This document shows positions 30,623 through 42,175 of a DNA stretch of 64,000 nucleotides, in pieces. Both the position numbers and the translations under genes were made by a program. Positions within the stretch are counted from its first letter, which is position 1. Each line of letters starts with the position of its first letter. The notes under the pieces are model-generated. The model made no database searches. It worked only from the letters and a program-made list of their open reading frames with translations, and was not told the origin of the DNA. Source of the DNA: Cercospora beticola (Eukaryota; Ascomycota; Dothideomycetes; Mycosphaerellales; Mycosphaerellaceae); the NCBI RefSeq assembly GCF_033473495.1, contig NC_088940.1, forward strand, positions 1,674,001 through 1,738,000, in the 5' to 3' direction.

Positions 30623-32138
30623 TACAGAGGCGGTGTTGTTGCTATCTGTGTCGGCTGGTTCCTTCCGCTTCCGTGGCACGCAGGGATCTTGGGGCAAAGA
30701 CTTTGGGGTCGCCAATTTCTCGCCCGTCTCGTGTAAGCGGGGATGGGAATGTCGAAGAGGATAATGCGCTGCTCCTGCGGTGATCGCGCGCAGTGCCGGG
30801 CGGGCGGTGGTGGAGGTGGAGACTAAAACGGCGGTACCGCAGCTGATGCTGCTTCAATGGACGCACAAAGACGCTGCACGTGAGCAGTCCCAATGTCTCG
30901 AGCGCACGCTGCCCGTCTTCACAGCTGCGGCGGACGTGCACGCAGCGGGAATGAATGGGTGGAGTGGTGTCTGATGCGGCCAGCTGCTGCTGCGTGTATC
31001 TCGGTGCCGCGACACACGATCCGTTTGACTGCAGGTGTCTGGAGGTGCCGACGAGCTGGGCTATTCCTTGTCTCTGGGCGACGGGGTGCGTGCCAGAAAG
31101 TCGCCTGGTCGAGGAGCAGGCCCGGGAGGTGCAGTGCAACGCAGTGGGGGAGCTCTGGCGGAAGGCCGGGAGCTTGGTGCCCAATGGCTGGACAGCGCGG
31201 CGTCGCGGTCGCAGGGTGCGCGGAGAGGCTGCGCAGGCGGAGGGCGGTTCGTGTGCGCCCAGGAGGAGGCTTCGCCGCCGGACAAAGGCGGTGGGGCTGG
31301 AGGAAGGGCGGCGACGGGACGCAAGCAGCAGAGCGAGGAGGGAGGGCAGTGGGAGGAATGCAACTTGCAAGGCTCTCGTTCTCGCTGGTCGTCCTGACGT
31401 AGCCGGGTCGGGGTGGTGCGTGCTTCGAGCTGCGTATCGTCAATCGGAAGCTGGGGAATTCGATCTCTCCACAGTCATCAACAGTCTCGACCAGCGCTGG
31501 TGCTCTTATTCAGGCGAATCCACGTGGCAGTGACAGGTGAGGTAGAGGCAGAAGCGCAGACGCTACTGTCGACGATGGAGCTGTAGGTTGTGCTGCGGGG
31601 AATGCCTCGCTCGATGCGATCTTCAGCCCGGAGGCGTTTTAGCGAGAGGGCGGATCACCTGCGTCAGGCCGTCGACTCGGTCTGCTCGACAGTAACAATG
31701 GACGCTGCTGCCATTGTTCGCGGCGAGCGCGGAGATATAGAGAAATCGGCGTTGACGACGTCGACACTATATTTGTCCCTTGTACCTGCGGCTACATCAC
31801 ACGTGCATGTGCAACCCGGTCAGTCATCAGGTGATGGGGCCTGAACTTCGGCCTGCATCAGTCAATGTCTCACTCTGACCCGTCCCAGCCACTGCCACCG
31901 AACTGCTCGCATGCGTCAAAACATGTGCTGCTTCATGTGTGGTCAAAACCCAGTGGCCCCGAAACTTGCAGACCTTGGGCGAGAACACCTAACATTACTG
32001 CCCTCCACGAGCTATCGGGCCTTCATCGATGCCTCGACAGCAAATCCCTCAAAGGCTCGGCATATGGCATGCGCTTTCTGAAGGATAAAGTGTTCCGCGC
32101 AACACGCCGAGTGCTACGCGGCCAATCCCACGGCCTTT
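30623..32138. other. GC-rich PKA upstream region
   Basis: 30.7-31.5 kb is strongly GC-rich and open in several frames on both strands (up to 242 codons), with low-complexity Pro/Arg/Ala/Ser-rich translations and no domain. I read it as promoter and long 5' leader of the PKA gene. The remainder (31.6-32.1 kb) is the 3' flank of the ketopantoate reductase gene. Confidence 0.5.
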
Positions 32139-33227
32139 CTACAACTTATTCTCCTTCGCCTTGTCTCTATTCTTCTGTGCCGCTCGGATCAACGCGTACA
32201 TCGTCTGCAGCCTTGGCATCTCAATCCCCTTCTCCCTCGCTATCCGAATGGGGTTTCCCAAGATGACCTCCAATTCCATCTTCGCTCCTTTCGACCAATC
32301 TCCCCACATACTAGGCTTACTGCCAGAGCTGTTCCGTTTCGTTGACTCTAGGATCTTCTCCGCCGTTGCGAGCTTGGGAGGCAGAGGTTTGCCGAGCACT
32401 TTTGGAGCGGTGTCCAGTACCTCGTGCATGATGCCGAGTATATGGCGAGATAATTCTGGTTCCAAGGACATTTCCTGATTGCCACAGCCTCCAGAGAGCA
32501 CCGAAGATGGATTCATGGCTGCATTGATGGCGATCTTGTGCCAGCGAACGAATTGCAAACCAGCATGGTCGTACTCTTCTGCATCTGCGATCCCAGCCTC
32601 TTGAAGAAGTTGCACTATCGTTCTGTTGCTCTCGATAGCTTTGGAGTCGGTGTCTTTTGCTCCTGAACCGCCTCGGTCAAGATGTGGCAAATATGGGCCA
32701 ATTGAGATCCTCGTCCATCGATTGTGCTGGATAATGCCATGCTCGGGCTGAGCAGCACTGGCAATGGTAACAGCACTCAGAACTGATGCATCCGGAAAGC
32801 GTTTCTGATATGGCTCTTCCACTCCCAAGCCGTTCTGCACAAGTACTATGCTAGTCCCAGGCGATACTAAGCCTTCCAACAGAGCAGAATCGTCACTGAC
32901 ATCGGGAAGTGCCTTTGTCGCAACAAGCAAATAGTCCCACTTCACCTTCGCGTTCCTTGCATCTTCAGGTGAGCCGAAGACGTATTCCGGCTTGAAAATC
33001 TGCTCGCCGTATTTAGGTGACGACACTTTGAAGCCGTCGGCTTTGACAGCTTTGAAGTTGGATCTGCAAAGTGCCGAGACCGCTGTATTCGATGCTGTTG
33101 CAAGTCGCGATCCGTAGAAAGCTCCAATGGCGCCAGCGCCGACTATGAGGACACGCGTAGGCATGATGTCGAGTGTGGAAAATGGGAGACTTGCGTGCTT
33201 GCACAATCTGGCCAAAGTAGAGTGCAT
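32139..33227 (-). CDS. 2-dehydropantoate 2-reductase (ketopantoate reductase, ApbA/PanE family)
   Basis: 362 aa, single exon. The Rossmann motif RVLIVGAGAIGAFYGSRLA begins at residue ~25. VLVQNGLGVEEPY, and the helical domain's FVRWHKIAINAAMNPSSVLSGG with the catalytic Lys, are both present. It reduces ketopantoate to pantoate with NADPH for coenzyme A synthesis; many fungal paralogues act on other 2-oxo acids, so substrate is inferred. The first ATG (33227) adds 21 residues (MHSTLARLCKHASLPFSTLDI) that could be a mitochondrial presequence; the ATG at 33164 would give a cytosolic protein. The Vps17 gene lies 222 bp away on the same strand. Confidence 0.9.
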   Translation of the reverse strand: MHSTLARLCKHASLPFSTLDIMPTRVLIVGAGAIGAFYGSRLATASNTAVSALCRSNFKAVKADGFKVSSPKYGEQIFKPEYVFGSPEDARNAKVKWDYLLVATKALPDVSDDSALLEGLVSPGTSIVLVQNGLGVEEPYQKRFPDASVLSAVTIASAAQPEHGIIQHNRWTRISIGPYLPHLDRGGSGAKDTDSKAIESNRTIVQLLQEAGIADAEEYDHAGLQFVRWHKIAINAAMNPSSVLSGGCGNQEMSLEPELSRHILGIMHEVLDTAPKVLGKPLPPKLATAEKILESTKRNSSGSKPSMWGDWSKGAKMELEVILGNPIRIAREKGIEMPRLQTMYALIRAAQKNRDKAKENKL

Positions 33228-33448
33228 TGCTCCGGCCTCGGCTACAAATCCGCGTTATCAGTCGTAAGCGACGTTCCTGCACGTGCCTTCCGCTCAATAC
33301 ATGTGTCGAAGTCCACGTAGCACTACAACAATATATACAAGAAGAAATGCGGTTGTCTCCTGATCATACATGCAACGCTTGCGCTATCATTAGGTCTACC
33401 CGGCGTTCCCAGTCGTCATCGCACCTTTATCTCCGCACGGCATCGCGG

Positions 33449-35452
33449 TCAGAACGTAGTCTGTGCTAGTCGACTTGCTGCATTCCGCGCATCGATCCTG
33501 TCATCATCATCGTCCTCTGCCAACTTGCCCAGGCTGCTGGCCGAACTTGTTGCACGCTTCCTATTTCCTTCAACAGTATCCTCTTCGCCCTCTTCTGGTA
33601 CCGCACCAGGCACGCCGGGGGCAAAGCTGCCACTGATGCTCCTGTTTAGGCCATCTGGACGGCGAGGTACACCAGACCAAGCGTCGCCTTTGGGACCTTG
33701 GCTGGAAGCCATACTAGAGCGTCGCACGACAGGATGCGCTTCCCGTCCAAGCCTACTAAGACCTCCTGATGCGTCGATATTGCGCACTTCAGGACGGACT
33801 TGCTCAAGCGTGGCGAGCGTCCGGCGCTCGGCCTCAATCTCTCGGATCACGTATTCGCGCACTGCCGTCCTCATTTCTGCTGCCGTTCGGGCAAACCACT
33901 TGCGTTTCTCGAGAACCAGATTCTGCGTTACGCGTTGTGTCTTCTGTTGCAGATATGCCTCGTGGCTCCTTGCCTCGTCCAAGGCCGAGATAGCCTCGTC
34001 CACTTTGTCGCGCTTTACACTGGAGCTGGCTTTTAGTCGATCTGCAGACTGCAACTTGCTGCGCGTGGCATTCTGCGCTTGTGCCAGTTCCCGGAGGAGG
34101 ATGTGACGGTTCGTGAGCGTTTCCTTCACGATAAAAGCATCACTGCTGTGGTATGCAAGTGGGTCCGAAAGCGTCGTAGCCTCTGCTGTGCCCTGAGCTG
34201 AGTGAAAGTCTCCAGTATTCTGTACAACCTTTCCCAGCTTTCGGTATGCATTTGCAAGGCCATTGTGCTGCTCGTTATTGGATAATGCCGCCACTTTCGT
34301 GCCAAGATCCGACTCTGCTGTACCGAGTGCTGCACAGGGTTAGTATGAGAAGGACCAACTGTTGCATGATGTAGTCTTACCTCGTCTGCTTTTGACAACC
34401 TTGTCGACTTTCTGCTGCGCATCCATGGAACCCAGGTAGAAAGCCTTGACGATTGGCCTGCTTTCAAGCAATTCAGGTGTGTCGTCCGGAGGTGGTGCGA
34501 ATTGTTTGAGCACTTTCCTCCTCATGCCTGTCGCTGCCTGCTTTTTGCGCACTACTGGGCTGTATCCAAAGTCGCTCTCCACGAAGAAGACCATTTCTTC
34601 GTCCCTCATAAGAACGTCGTTCGAGCAGATGACGTCTAACCATCGCTGCAGAGCCTTCTTTGTGATCTTCTCATCCTCATCCGTCCCCATTCCAGCGCTC
34701 GATGACCCGGGTGGGACTGCAGGTACAAGCGCCTCAGGATTTGAGGCGATCAGATGAGCTCCTAGCTTCTGGAACTCGGAGTGCTTGCGGCGAATGTCAC
34801 GGAATTGTGTTGTTCGGAATTTAGGCAGGTTGGTCTGGAGGACAGTCAGTAACAGCTCGTGACCAGTCTAGCATGTCCGACATACATAGACATCGAACCG
34901 CAAGATGGGATCTTTCTTGTCGGACCTCTCCAGGCCTGTAATCTTGGCTTGCAGCTTGTACTGAGGCACATGTTGTCGTTGCTGCTGCGGTGGCTGTACA
35001 TTGTGGTATCTGGCCGAGTTGGGTCTCCTATTCTCCTCACCTGAGCCCACACGCTGCTGCGGCGCTTGCTGTTGCTGAGGTTGCTGCTCAGGCTGCGGCT
35101 GCTGCTGTTGCCATTGACTCTGCTGCGCTTGTGAAGACCAGCCCTCTCCATTCGCATGTTCGTGCTCGTTGTCGGGCATCTGTACTGCCGGCGCAGGCAG
35201 GTCTTCTCGAGGTAGTGTGTCGTCACCAAAGCTCTGGCGACTCGCTTCGGGCGACGAGGCCCATGGGCTCTGTCCGCTGGGATACTCCATCGTGGGCGTG
35301 TGCTCGGATTCGCGGTACTCGGTCTCCAAGAAATATCGTTCTGATTGTCGGCGCTGGAAGCGAAATAGTGTGGGCGGATCCGCGACCTTTTGTTTGCCGG
35401 CGGCGTTGGAAGAGCTGCCTGGAGTCGGGCTGTCGTAGTCGTGGGTGTTCAT
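33449..35452 (-). CDS. VPS17: Vps17-like retromer sorting nexin (PX-BAR)
   Basis: 633 aa; exons 35452-34886, 34834-34381 and 34329-33449. Exon 1 encodes a disordered N terminus with a Gln/Pro-rich tract (35045-35130) and the start of the PX domain (QYKLQAKITGLERSDKKDPILRFDVY). Exon 2 continues it (TNLPKFRTTQFRDIRRKHSEFQKLGAHL) through the VPAVPP and WLDVICSNDVLMRDEEMVFFVESDFGY blocks typical of Vps17. Exon 3 gives a long helical BAR-like region (QNATRSKLQSADRLKASSSVKRDKVDEAISALDEARSHEAYLQQ) and an acidic/basic tail. With Vps5 it forms the membrane-bending part of retromer on endosomes. It is divergent from the mitochondrial EF-G2 gene with 195 bp between them. Confidence 0.9.
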
Positions 35453-35647
35453 CGTGGAAGGAATGGTGGTGGTGGATCACGGTGCTCTCGGAAGCGAGCA
35501 CCGACGACATGGGTTGGGTGATGGAGAAGCAGAACACGACGGCAAACTCTCCCTGTGTGATTCTCGTCTCGTCCTTCGACTCGCGTACCGGCAGCAGCTC
35601 CTTTCCTTTTACCGCCCTGGCCTGTCCATCACATCTCTGCGAGGGTG
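35453..35647. promoter_or_regulatory. Short bidirectional promoter (Vps17 / mtEF-G2)
   Basis: Only 195 bp separate the divergent ATGs, so both core promoters and 5' leaders must fit here. No TATA box seen. Confidence 0.6.
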
Positions 35648-38427
35648 ATGCGGGCATCATGGCTGCGTAGACAGCACCTTGCACGCGCATGCGGCGCCGA
35701 CCTCAAACATGTCCGATCATATACGAGCTCGCTTGCACGTAGCGCGCAGGCAACACAAGATGGGGCCGCATTGCGAACGCGAAACATCGGTATCATTGCC
35801 CATATTGATGCTGTATGTAATGCTGAATCTAGAAGTCGGACCACTTTCTCACGCAAGGTAGGGTAAAACAACAACTACGGAGCGCATGCTCTACTATAGC
35901 GGCTTCACGCGACGCATAGGAGGTAGGATCTGCTCTCTATTCATTTCCAGGAAGAAAAAGCAATGGACGGCCTGCTGCGTGTTGCGGCGCTCGAGGTTTG
36001 TATATCTGACGCGTTGCAGATGTCGACGAAGGCAGCACAGTAACGGACTTCTTGCCCGCTGAACGAGCTCGAGGCATCACAATCCAGTCGGCGGCCATTT
36101 CGTTCTCATGGCCACCATCCGCAGAGGACAAGTTGCAGACTCTCAAGCCGGGCATGCCCAGGTCTTCAGTACCACATAACATTAATCTAATCGACACACC
36201 TGGACACGCGGATTTCACTTTCGAAGTACTACGCTCACTACGAGTTCTGGATGGCGCTGTCTGCATTCTAGACGGAGTCGCTGGCGTCGAAGCCCAGACT
36301 GAGAAGGTTTGGGCTCAAGCTTCAGTTTACGCGATTCCCAAGATCATTTTTGTCAACAAGCTCGACCGAGATGGTGCGGCATTTTCCCGGACAGTCAAGG
36401 AGATCGGATTGAGATTAGGTGCATGGCCTGCAGTATGCGGCATTCCCTGGTGGACTGCTGATGGGCGATTGCAAGGCGTCGGCGACGTGATCGGACTCAA
36501 GGGCCTTAAATATGCTGAAGGCGGCGATGGCAAGAATATCGCCGTCTTCGACCTTGAGCAGTTGTCCAAAGAAGACCCAAACCTGGCATCGGAGCTCGAA
36601 AAGGCGCGCATAGCACTGGTAGAGCGGCTGTCCGAGCATGACGACGAGATGGTGGAGAAATATCTGGAAACCGACGAAGATCACCTGGCTATCAGTGCCA
36701 CCGACATCATTGAATCGTTGCGGAGGTGCGTCTTGCAGCATCCACAGCAAGTAGCCCCAGTTTTTGCAGGAGCCAGCTTCAGAAATGTTGGCGTACAACC
36801 TCTCCTGGACGCGGTAGTGGACCTTCTACCTTTTCCGGAGGAAAGACCAGATCCTGAGGTCAGTCTTGCTGCGACTACCAAAGGTGGACTTGGCGCGTTC
36901 TTGTCCGGCAAACTCGTGGTCGAAGCCAGCGAGAGCCGCAAAACGTCTGGCAAAGCTTTGAGTAAGAAACAGGCTGCCATGTCGCTTCAGAAGCTGGAAG
37001 CCTGTGCTCTAGCATTCAAGGTTGTTGCAGATGCCAAACGTGGAGTCCTGGTCTATGTGCGTGTCTACTCTGGTGCAGTCAACCGTAATGCCGCCTTGTG
37101 GAACACGAACCTCATGAATATCGAACGACCTCAGAGGCTGCTGAAGATGTACGCGAACGATGCGGTCGATATCGACTCCATTCCTGCCGGGCAAATTGGG
37201 GTCATTCCGGGCCTAAAATTTGCAAGGACCGGCGACACTATCATTTCGTACCAAGGAGCCAACCCCAAGACTGGACCTCCGCCACCAGTCAGCACGTTGC
37301 AACTGCGGCCGATTAATATACCTCCGCCAGTGTTCTTTGTCAGCGTAGAGCCGAACAGCCTCTCCGAACAAAAGCAGATCACAGAGTCGTTGGCACTGCT
37401 GCTCCGTGAAGATCCCAGCCTGCATGTGTCTGTTGATGAGGAGAGTGGTCAGACCCACCTGTCCGGCATGGGCGAGCTGCACCTCGAGATTGCCCGCGAC
37501 AGACTGGTGAACGACTTCAAAGCCAAAGCTCGCATCGGTAATATCGAGATCGGCTACAGGGAAGCAATCACGGATGCTAGTGGAGCTGCTACAGAAACCT
37601 ACGATCGTGACATTGGCGGTAAGAGCGCAAAGGCAGCCTGTACGGCTGCGGTTGAGCACGCTCACGAACAGCCAACACAGGAGAACGGCAGGCATACGCA
37701 TATTTTCGAGATGCACGACGAGAATTATCTCGTCATATCGACGCCTACTCTGCAACACGATGGCTCTCCAATAGAAGAGGAGCAACCTGGTCTGCCGGAG
37801 GAATTACCGCTCCCAGTGATTCTTCAGGCTCTCCGTCACGGTGTATCAGCAGCGCTGGCGCGAGGTCCAACTCATGGCTACCCGCTGCATTCCACGATTA
37901 TCAACCTCACCTTCGACCCAGCGCGACACATCTTCCCGAACACGACGCCGTCGGCACTTTCTTCTGCAGCACGCTTGTCGACGCAATCTGCCTTAAAATC
38001 CAGTGCTACATCCTCCGAGACCGTGATGATGGAACCCGTCATGTTGGTCACGATTTCGGTAGACGAAGACTCGCTGGGCTCAGTCGTGCACGACATTTCT
38101 TCGGCGCGTGGAGGTTCCGTCGTGTCTCTCGGCGCTGACGAGCAAGACACGTCTTCTCCAGACATTGATGTGGCTCGCATATACACTCCCCCGGATCCTT
38201 TCGCAGGCAGCAGCACTTCATTGAAGGGGAATGTGGGCACAGGAGGATCGGGCATGCGACAGATTGTGGCAAGAGTCCCTCTGAAGGAGATGGTAGGGTA
38301 TTTGAAACATCTTCGAAGCCTGACTGCGGGCAGAGGAACATTCACGATGGTTGTTGATCGCTTCGAGAGGATGAGTGCGCAGCGACAACGAAACATCGTC
38401 AACGAGATGAGAGGCGATTATGCCTAG
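35648..38427 (+). CDS. MEF2: Mitochondrial ribosome-recycling elongation factor G2 (Mef2/Rrf2mt)
   Basis: 877 aa; exons 35648-35812, 35862-35922 and 36020-38427. An Arg-rich, acid-poor start ([16 protein letters not shown]) fits mitochondrial import. Splicing rebuilds the GTPase P-loop: [11 protein letters not shown] joins [20 protein letters not shown], then [30 protein letters not shown]3 is DTPGHADF and G4 is [11 protein letters not shown] domains II-V follow, with [17 protein letters not shown] and the terminal [19 protein letters not shown]. The N-terminal block matches Mef2 (EF-G2) rather than Mef1; this factor splits mitochondrial ribosomes after termination together with the recycling factor. 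The acceptor of intron 1 (GGTAG) is slightly unusual. The 3' end is 98 bp from the convergent Bor1-type gene. Confidence 0.93.
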
Positions 38428-38525
38428 CCTTCTCGCGACTATCTGTACAAACACACATGTAACAATAAGAAAGATGTACATCAGGACGGAAGACCCAGCT
38501 CTACACATGACTTTCATCTATTCAT

Positions 38526-40298
38526 CTATCGTTCACGAAAATCACGCCGCTCAATACCGTTGTCAGCACTCGAAACCACAGCACTCTTCTCATTCACCAC
38601 TCCACTTTCCACATCCTGCACCGCAGTAGCCTGTAGCACCGCATCGCCCCCATCCCCTCTCCCCGGAGGCCCCTCATCCTCCGGCGTCCCCTCCCTACAA
38701 GCCCACCGATCCACAAACCTCAAAACATCCTTCGACCAAATCCTCCCCATAACCAACAACCTAAACGGCACAAGCGCCGCAATTATCAACGGAAACGCCG
38801 GTCCAGCAACCGTTAACGTCACAATAAAAATCACCACAGCCATCAAAATCTCGAACAAAGTATAAGTGTGTATCTGCCACCAAGATTTTATTTTCTCTGG
38901 CAGAGGTGGGAGGTCAGAAGGTGGAGTCAAAAGTTGGAATGTTCGGTCCAGGATTGGGTTTACGGAGAGAGATTGTTGACCCATGAAGAGGAAGAGGCCT
39001 GCGAGGACGGAAGTTGGGGTCAAGCCGAGGACGAGTTGGAGGGGTGGAGCGATGAAGGCGAGGATTGCGGCTGCGTGGAGGAAGTGAGACCAACGTTGTT
39101 CGTGGACACGTTGGGCGGGCGTTTGGATTTCGTGTTCGATGCCGTGTTTGTCGATTATGATTTCGGTGGTGGTTTCTGAGGGGTCGGAGTGTAGGAGGCT
39201 TTCGGAGTGGAGGGGCGCTTGTGGGAGGAGCCCGTTGGCTGGTGGGATGCCGAGGATGCCGCAGAGGGCGGTGGTCAAGCCCAGAAGGACTATGTCTTGG
39301 GCGTAGCCGGTTGGTTTACGGATGCCGTAGCGACGAATTGTGCAGATTATGCTGCTGATTTCGTGGTCGAAGAAGAAGAGGACTGTGATGATGAAGCCAG
39401 GGATCATGGCGGCGAAGACCCAGGGTGCAGATAGCTGCCAGAATGGGACGTAGAAGTTGTCTCGTCCTGGGCGAGTTGGACGGAACCTTTCGCTGGATGT
39501 GTAGAGGGTGTCCTTGTTCACTGACTTGAGGTCACCTGCGTACGGTATGCCGATGAAGAAGATGATGCTTATCGCCGCCGCGTATTCTCGAAGACCCATG
39601 CGGAAGTACTTGTGGATAATCGGAGGCCAGCGTTCTGCAGTACTCAGAAACAGTGCGAGCATGAACGTCCCCACCGCCCCAATGATTGCGTACAGGAATG
39701 CTGCTTGGTCCAATGTCTTGTGGGCTCGCTCTAACTCCTGTACAGCCTTGTGGAAGTAGATGATACTATTCAGCAAACTGAATATCTCGCAGCTGAACTC
39801 CGTCACGTAGAGCATAGTCCAGTCATGGGCATTGAAAACAGCCAAGAGGATATGCATCCACCCCGAATGTATCAAAGTCCAAGCCATAAACTGGAGGAAG
39901 TCCACCTGAAAGGTTTCTGCGCATAGCTTGTATATATTCTCAGCAAGCACCGTAAAAGGACCAGTAATGCCCAGAATGACCAATGGCTGTAATGAGAAGA
40001 GACTGAAGATGATGCCGCATAAACCAGTGCCGAAAACTATCTCAATCGTACCCCAATTTTGGCCTGTCCGTTGGAAGAGATCGGAAGCGAAAGTGATGCC
40101 GGGCAACAAGTTTGTGAAGAAGACGTACACAGCGCTGGCAAGCACGAGTTGATTGAAGATCGACCAGTCTGTAGGCCATCGCTGAAGGTATTGTTTGACG
40201 TCTTGCTGGAGGAGTCGAGCTGGACGAAGTGTTCCATTTTTACGGAACTGGTTCCCGGTCTTTGTGACCCAGGACTTCTTCCCGCCGGTCGCTGACAT
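38526..40298 (-). CDS. Bor1-type borate/anion exporter (SLC4 family)
   Basis: 590 aa, single exon. Family blocks: DWSIFNQLVLASAVYVFFTNLLPGITFASDL, then VFGTGLCGIIFSLFSLQPLVILGITGPFTVLAENIY, PFWQLSAPWVFAAMIPGFIITVLFFFDHEISSII, KPTGYAQDIVLLGLTTALCGILGIPPANGLLPQAPLHSESLL, and FLFMGQQSLSVNPILDR. These are the core helices of SLC4-like borate transporters (yeast Bor1). It exports boric acid/borate across the plasma or vacuolar membrane. The N terminus is short, without the cytoplasmic domain of animal SLC4 proteins. The C-terminal tail is acidic with Gly/Pro-rich low complexity. Confidence 0.94.
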   Translation of the reverse strand: MSATGGKKSWVTKTGNQFRKNGTLRPARLLQQDVKQYLQRWPTDWSIFNQLVLASAVYVFFTNLLPGITFASDLFQRTGQNWGTIEIVFGTGLCGIIFSLFSLQPLVILGITGPFTVLAENIYKLCAETFQVDFLQFMAWTLIHSGWMHILLAVFNAHDWTMLYVTEFSCEIFSLLNSIIYFHKAVQELERAHKTLDQAAFLYAIIGAVGTFMLALFLSTAERWPPIIHKYFRMGLREYAAAISIIFFIGIPYAGDLKSVNKDTLYTSSERFRPTRPGRDNFYVPFWQLSAPWVFAAMIPGFIITVLFFFDHEISSIICTIRRYGIRKPTGYAQDIVLLGLTTALCGILGIPPANGLLPQAPLHSESLLHSDPSETTTEIIIDKHGIEHEIQTPAQRVHEQRWSHFLHAAAILAFIAPPLQLVLGLTPTSVLAGLFLFMGQQSLSVNPILDRTFQLLTPPSDLPPLPEKIKSWWQIHTYTLFEILMAVVIFIVTLTVAGPAFPLIIAALVPFRLLVMGRIWSKDVLRFVDRWACREGTPEDEGPPGRGDGGDAVLQATAVQDVESGVVNEKSAVVSSADNGIERRDFRER

Positions 40299-40777
40299 CT
40301 TGTCGATTTTGTTCAGTTTTGCATCCGCATGAAGGCGCCTCCTCTTTTCATGGAGGCTTTCGCAAGTCGTTTGGTGCGCAAGGACTTGATGATCTGGCCA
40401 TGGCTGCTACTGTATGTCAAAAGCCGCTCTGAACCGCCACTGTGAAGGTGGCAGAAAAGATTCCCTATCTAGATCTTGTCCCTCTTGCTTGGCATTGAAG
40501 TGCTCCTACACTGATGCAGCAATTGAGCACGTGGCATGATAAGCTTTCGTCTCCAAGACATGGCGAAGCTGAAGTTGACGTACGTCCAAGAAGTGATTCT
40601 TGGCATTTGCTACCATTTGAGAGTCTGGTTTCAGATCCTCTTGGGTATGGTTTATTCATGTCTATGGCACGCTGCTTCACAGCTCGTGAACAAGCTGTCG
40701 TGATTTGTACCATTCTATCCTTCTTGCATTTACAACCTGGTATCAATCCCAAACGCCTTCGCTTCATCAAAAGACTA
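40299..40777. other. Intergenic, promoter of the Bor1-type gene
   Basis: About 480 bp; no gene recognised. A + strand frame at 40514-40948 overlaps the 3' end of the GT8-like gene antisense and has no motif. Confidence 0.4.
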
Positions 40778-41926
40778 TCACTCCGGCCGCCAACTCTCCA
40801 GGTCCAGCCCGCAGATATCCATACGCTTTTGTGCATATTCGCCATACAACTTCGTATACGCCCAATCCGCATCTTTGTGCTTCGGACGTGCTTCCCGCTT
40901 CATCGCAAAAGGCACATCGTACTGTGGACCAGGCAATTTCGGATCTGAAAAACGAATGTATGCGACATTGTCCAGGTATGCCGTTTGATTGAACTCTGAT
41001 TCTGCTGCCACATCGTGCAGTGTGCCAATGGAGCGGATTAGTGCTCCGGTATCCGTACTCGAGTCCAGAAGTACTGGCTCTGAGAACAGGGATGAGAGGT
41101 ATGTGTCGTGGTAGCTGGTGTACTCCGGTGTCTCGAGCGTTGCGTTCAATCGGGCGTACGTCGGTTTCGAAGGTTGTATGAGGAACAAGTCTTCTGAATG
41201 TATGTTGTCGTTCTTGACAGTATCGTGCAGCATGACGAAGGGCGAAGGTTCGGTGAAGCCCAGTAGTGCATCGAGAGGTTCTGCATCGAGCACCAGTCCT
41301 GGCGTTTCTATCGCGAGTATGCGGTCGATGCTGCCGTAGAGCTGATATGCACTCGCCAGCGAGTATACATCTCCCTCCTCTTCATTGCTCCGTATGGGCT
41401 CCATTGGCTGTAGCAAGACTCCATACCGTCTATGCGCTAGTCTCAATAGTCTTCTCGTGCTGTCGAGGTATGGGTCCTCGCTCTCCCCCTTCTTCTTCTG
41501 TTGCACCCACGCACTCGGTATCATGAGAATCCTCTTTGCCGGACTTCTCATCTCGTGTAACCCTGCCAGCACCATGATAGCAGCGCAAAGGTCATGGTGT
41601 CGCTGCACGAGTTGCACATGTGCCAGCCTGTTCCAATCGAGTCGTTGAGCATCCGACGTGTGAACATCTCGGTCGTAATCTGTCTTGATTATCTTCGCAC
41701 CTCCATCTCTCCCAAACAGCCGCGACCGGTGCAGTTCCACGAACTCGGGCTCATCCTGCAACGATGCCGGTCGCTGCGGAATGCGAGGTTTCAATGCCTC
41801 CTGCAGTCCCTTGACAGTCCGTTGCTGAAGCACGTATCCAGAGAGAAAGAGTAGCAGAGTGAAGAAAACAACAATGGTGGAAGAGAGAGCTACCGAGACT
41901 TGTGCTTGTGTCAGCAGTAGTCTCAT
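40778..41926 (-). CDS. Type II membrane glycosyltransferase, GT8-like
   Basis: 382 aa, single exon, ATG at 41926. A short cytoplasmic start is followed by one membrane anchor (VALSSTIVVFFTLLLFLSGYVL, residues ~11-33), then a lumenal domain. Blocks resemble fungal family-8-like transferases: NRLAHVQLVQRHHDLCAAIMVLAGLHEMRSPAKRILMIPSAWV, ASAYQLYGSIDRILAIETPGLVLDAEPLDALLGF, and a late NQTAYLDNVAYIRFSDPKLPGPQYDVPFAM. The canonical DxD is not obvious; LDAEPLDALL sits in its usual place, so activity is uncertain. A Golgi location is inferred from topology. Divergent from PRP38, 249 bp apart. Confidence 0.65.
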   Translation of the reverse strand: MRLLLTQAQVSVALSSTIVVFFTLLLFLSGYVLQQRTVKGLQEALKPRIPQRPASLQDEPEFVELHRSRLFGRDGGAKIIKTDYDRDVHTSDAQRLDWNRLAHVQLVQRHHDLCAAIMVLAGLHEMRSPAKRILMIPSAWVQQKKKGESEDPYLDSTRRLLRLAHRRYGVLLQPMEPIRSNEEEGDVYSLASAYQLYGSIDRILAIETPGLVLDAEPLDALLGFTEPSPFVMLHDTVKNDNIHSEDLFLIQPSKPTYARLNATLETPEYTSYHDTYLSSLFSEPVLLDSSTDTGALIRSIGTLHDVAAESEFNQTAYLDNVAYIRFSDPKLPGPQYDVPFAMKREARPKHKDADWAYTKLYGEYAQKRMDICGLDLESWRPE

Positions 41927-42175
41927 TTCTGCATTCCGAAGTGGACAGTAATGATAAGAATGCTGGTAGATATTTCTTGTGCCACGGTTAGCTGCATGGT
42001 CTCCTCGAGCATTAAGCGTGACGAAAGTGGGACACGGATAAATAGAGTTGTCAATATGCTGTCGGACATGGCAACGCCAAGACCTTCACATGAATCGCAT
42101 CGACGACTAAAGTTCTTCGCTGCCAACAATTGAGTCTCTCTGGTGACGCAGCTCGTGTTCTCTCTGTTGGCAAGG
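41927..42175. promoter_or_regulatory. Bidirectional promoter (GT8-like / PRP38)
   Basis: 249 bp between divergent ATGs. No TATA box; nothing else fits in the gap. Confidence 0.5.

Noticed and set aside
30642..31533. Several frames of 170-240 codons on both strands upstream of PKA
   Set aside because: Explained by high G+C reducing stop codons; translations are Pro/Arg/Ala-rich without domains.
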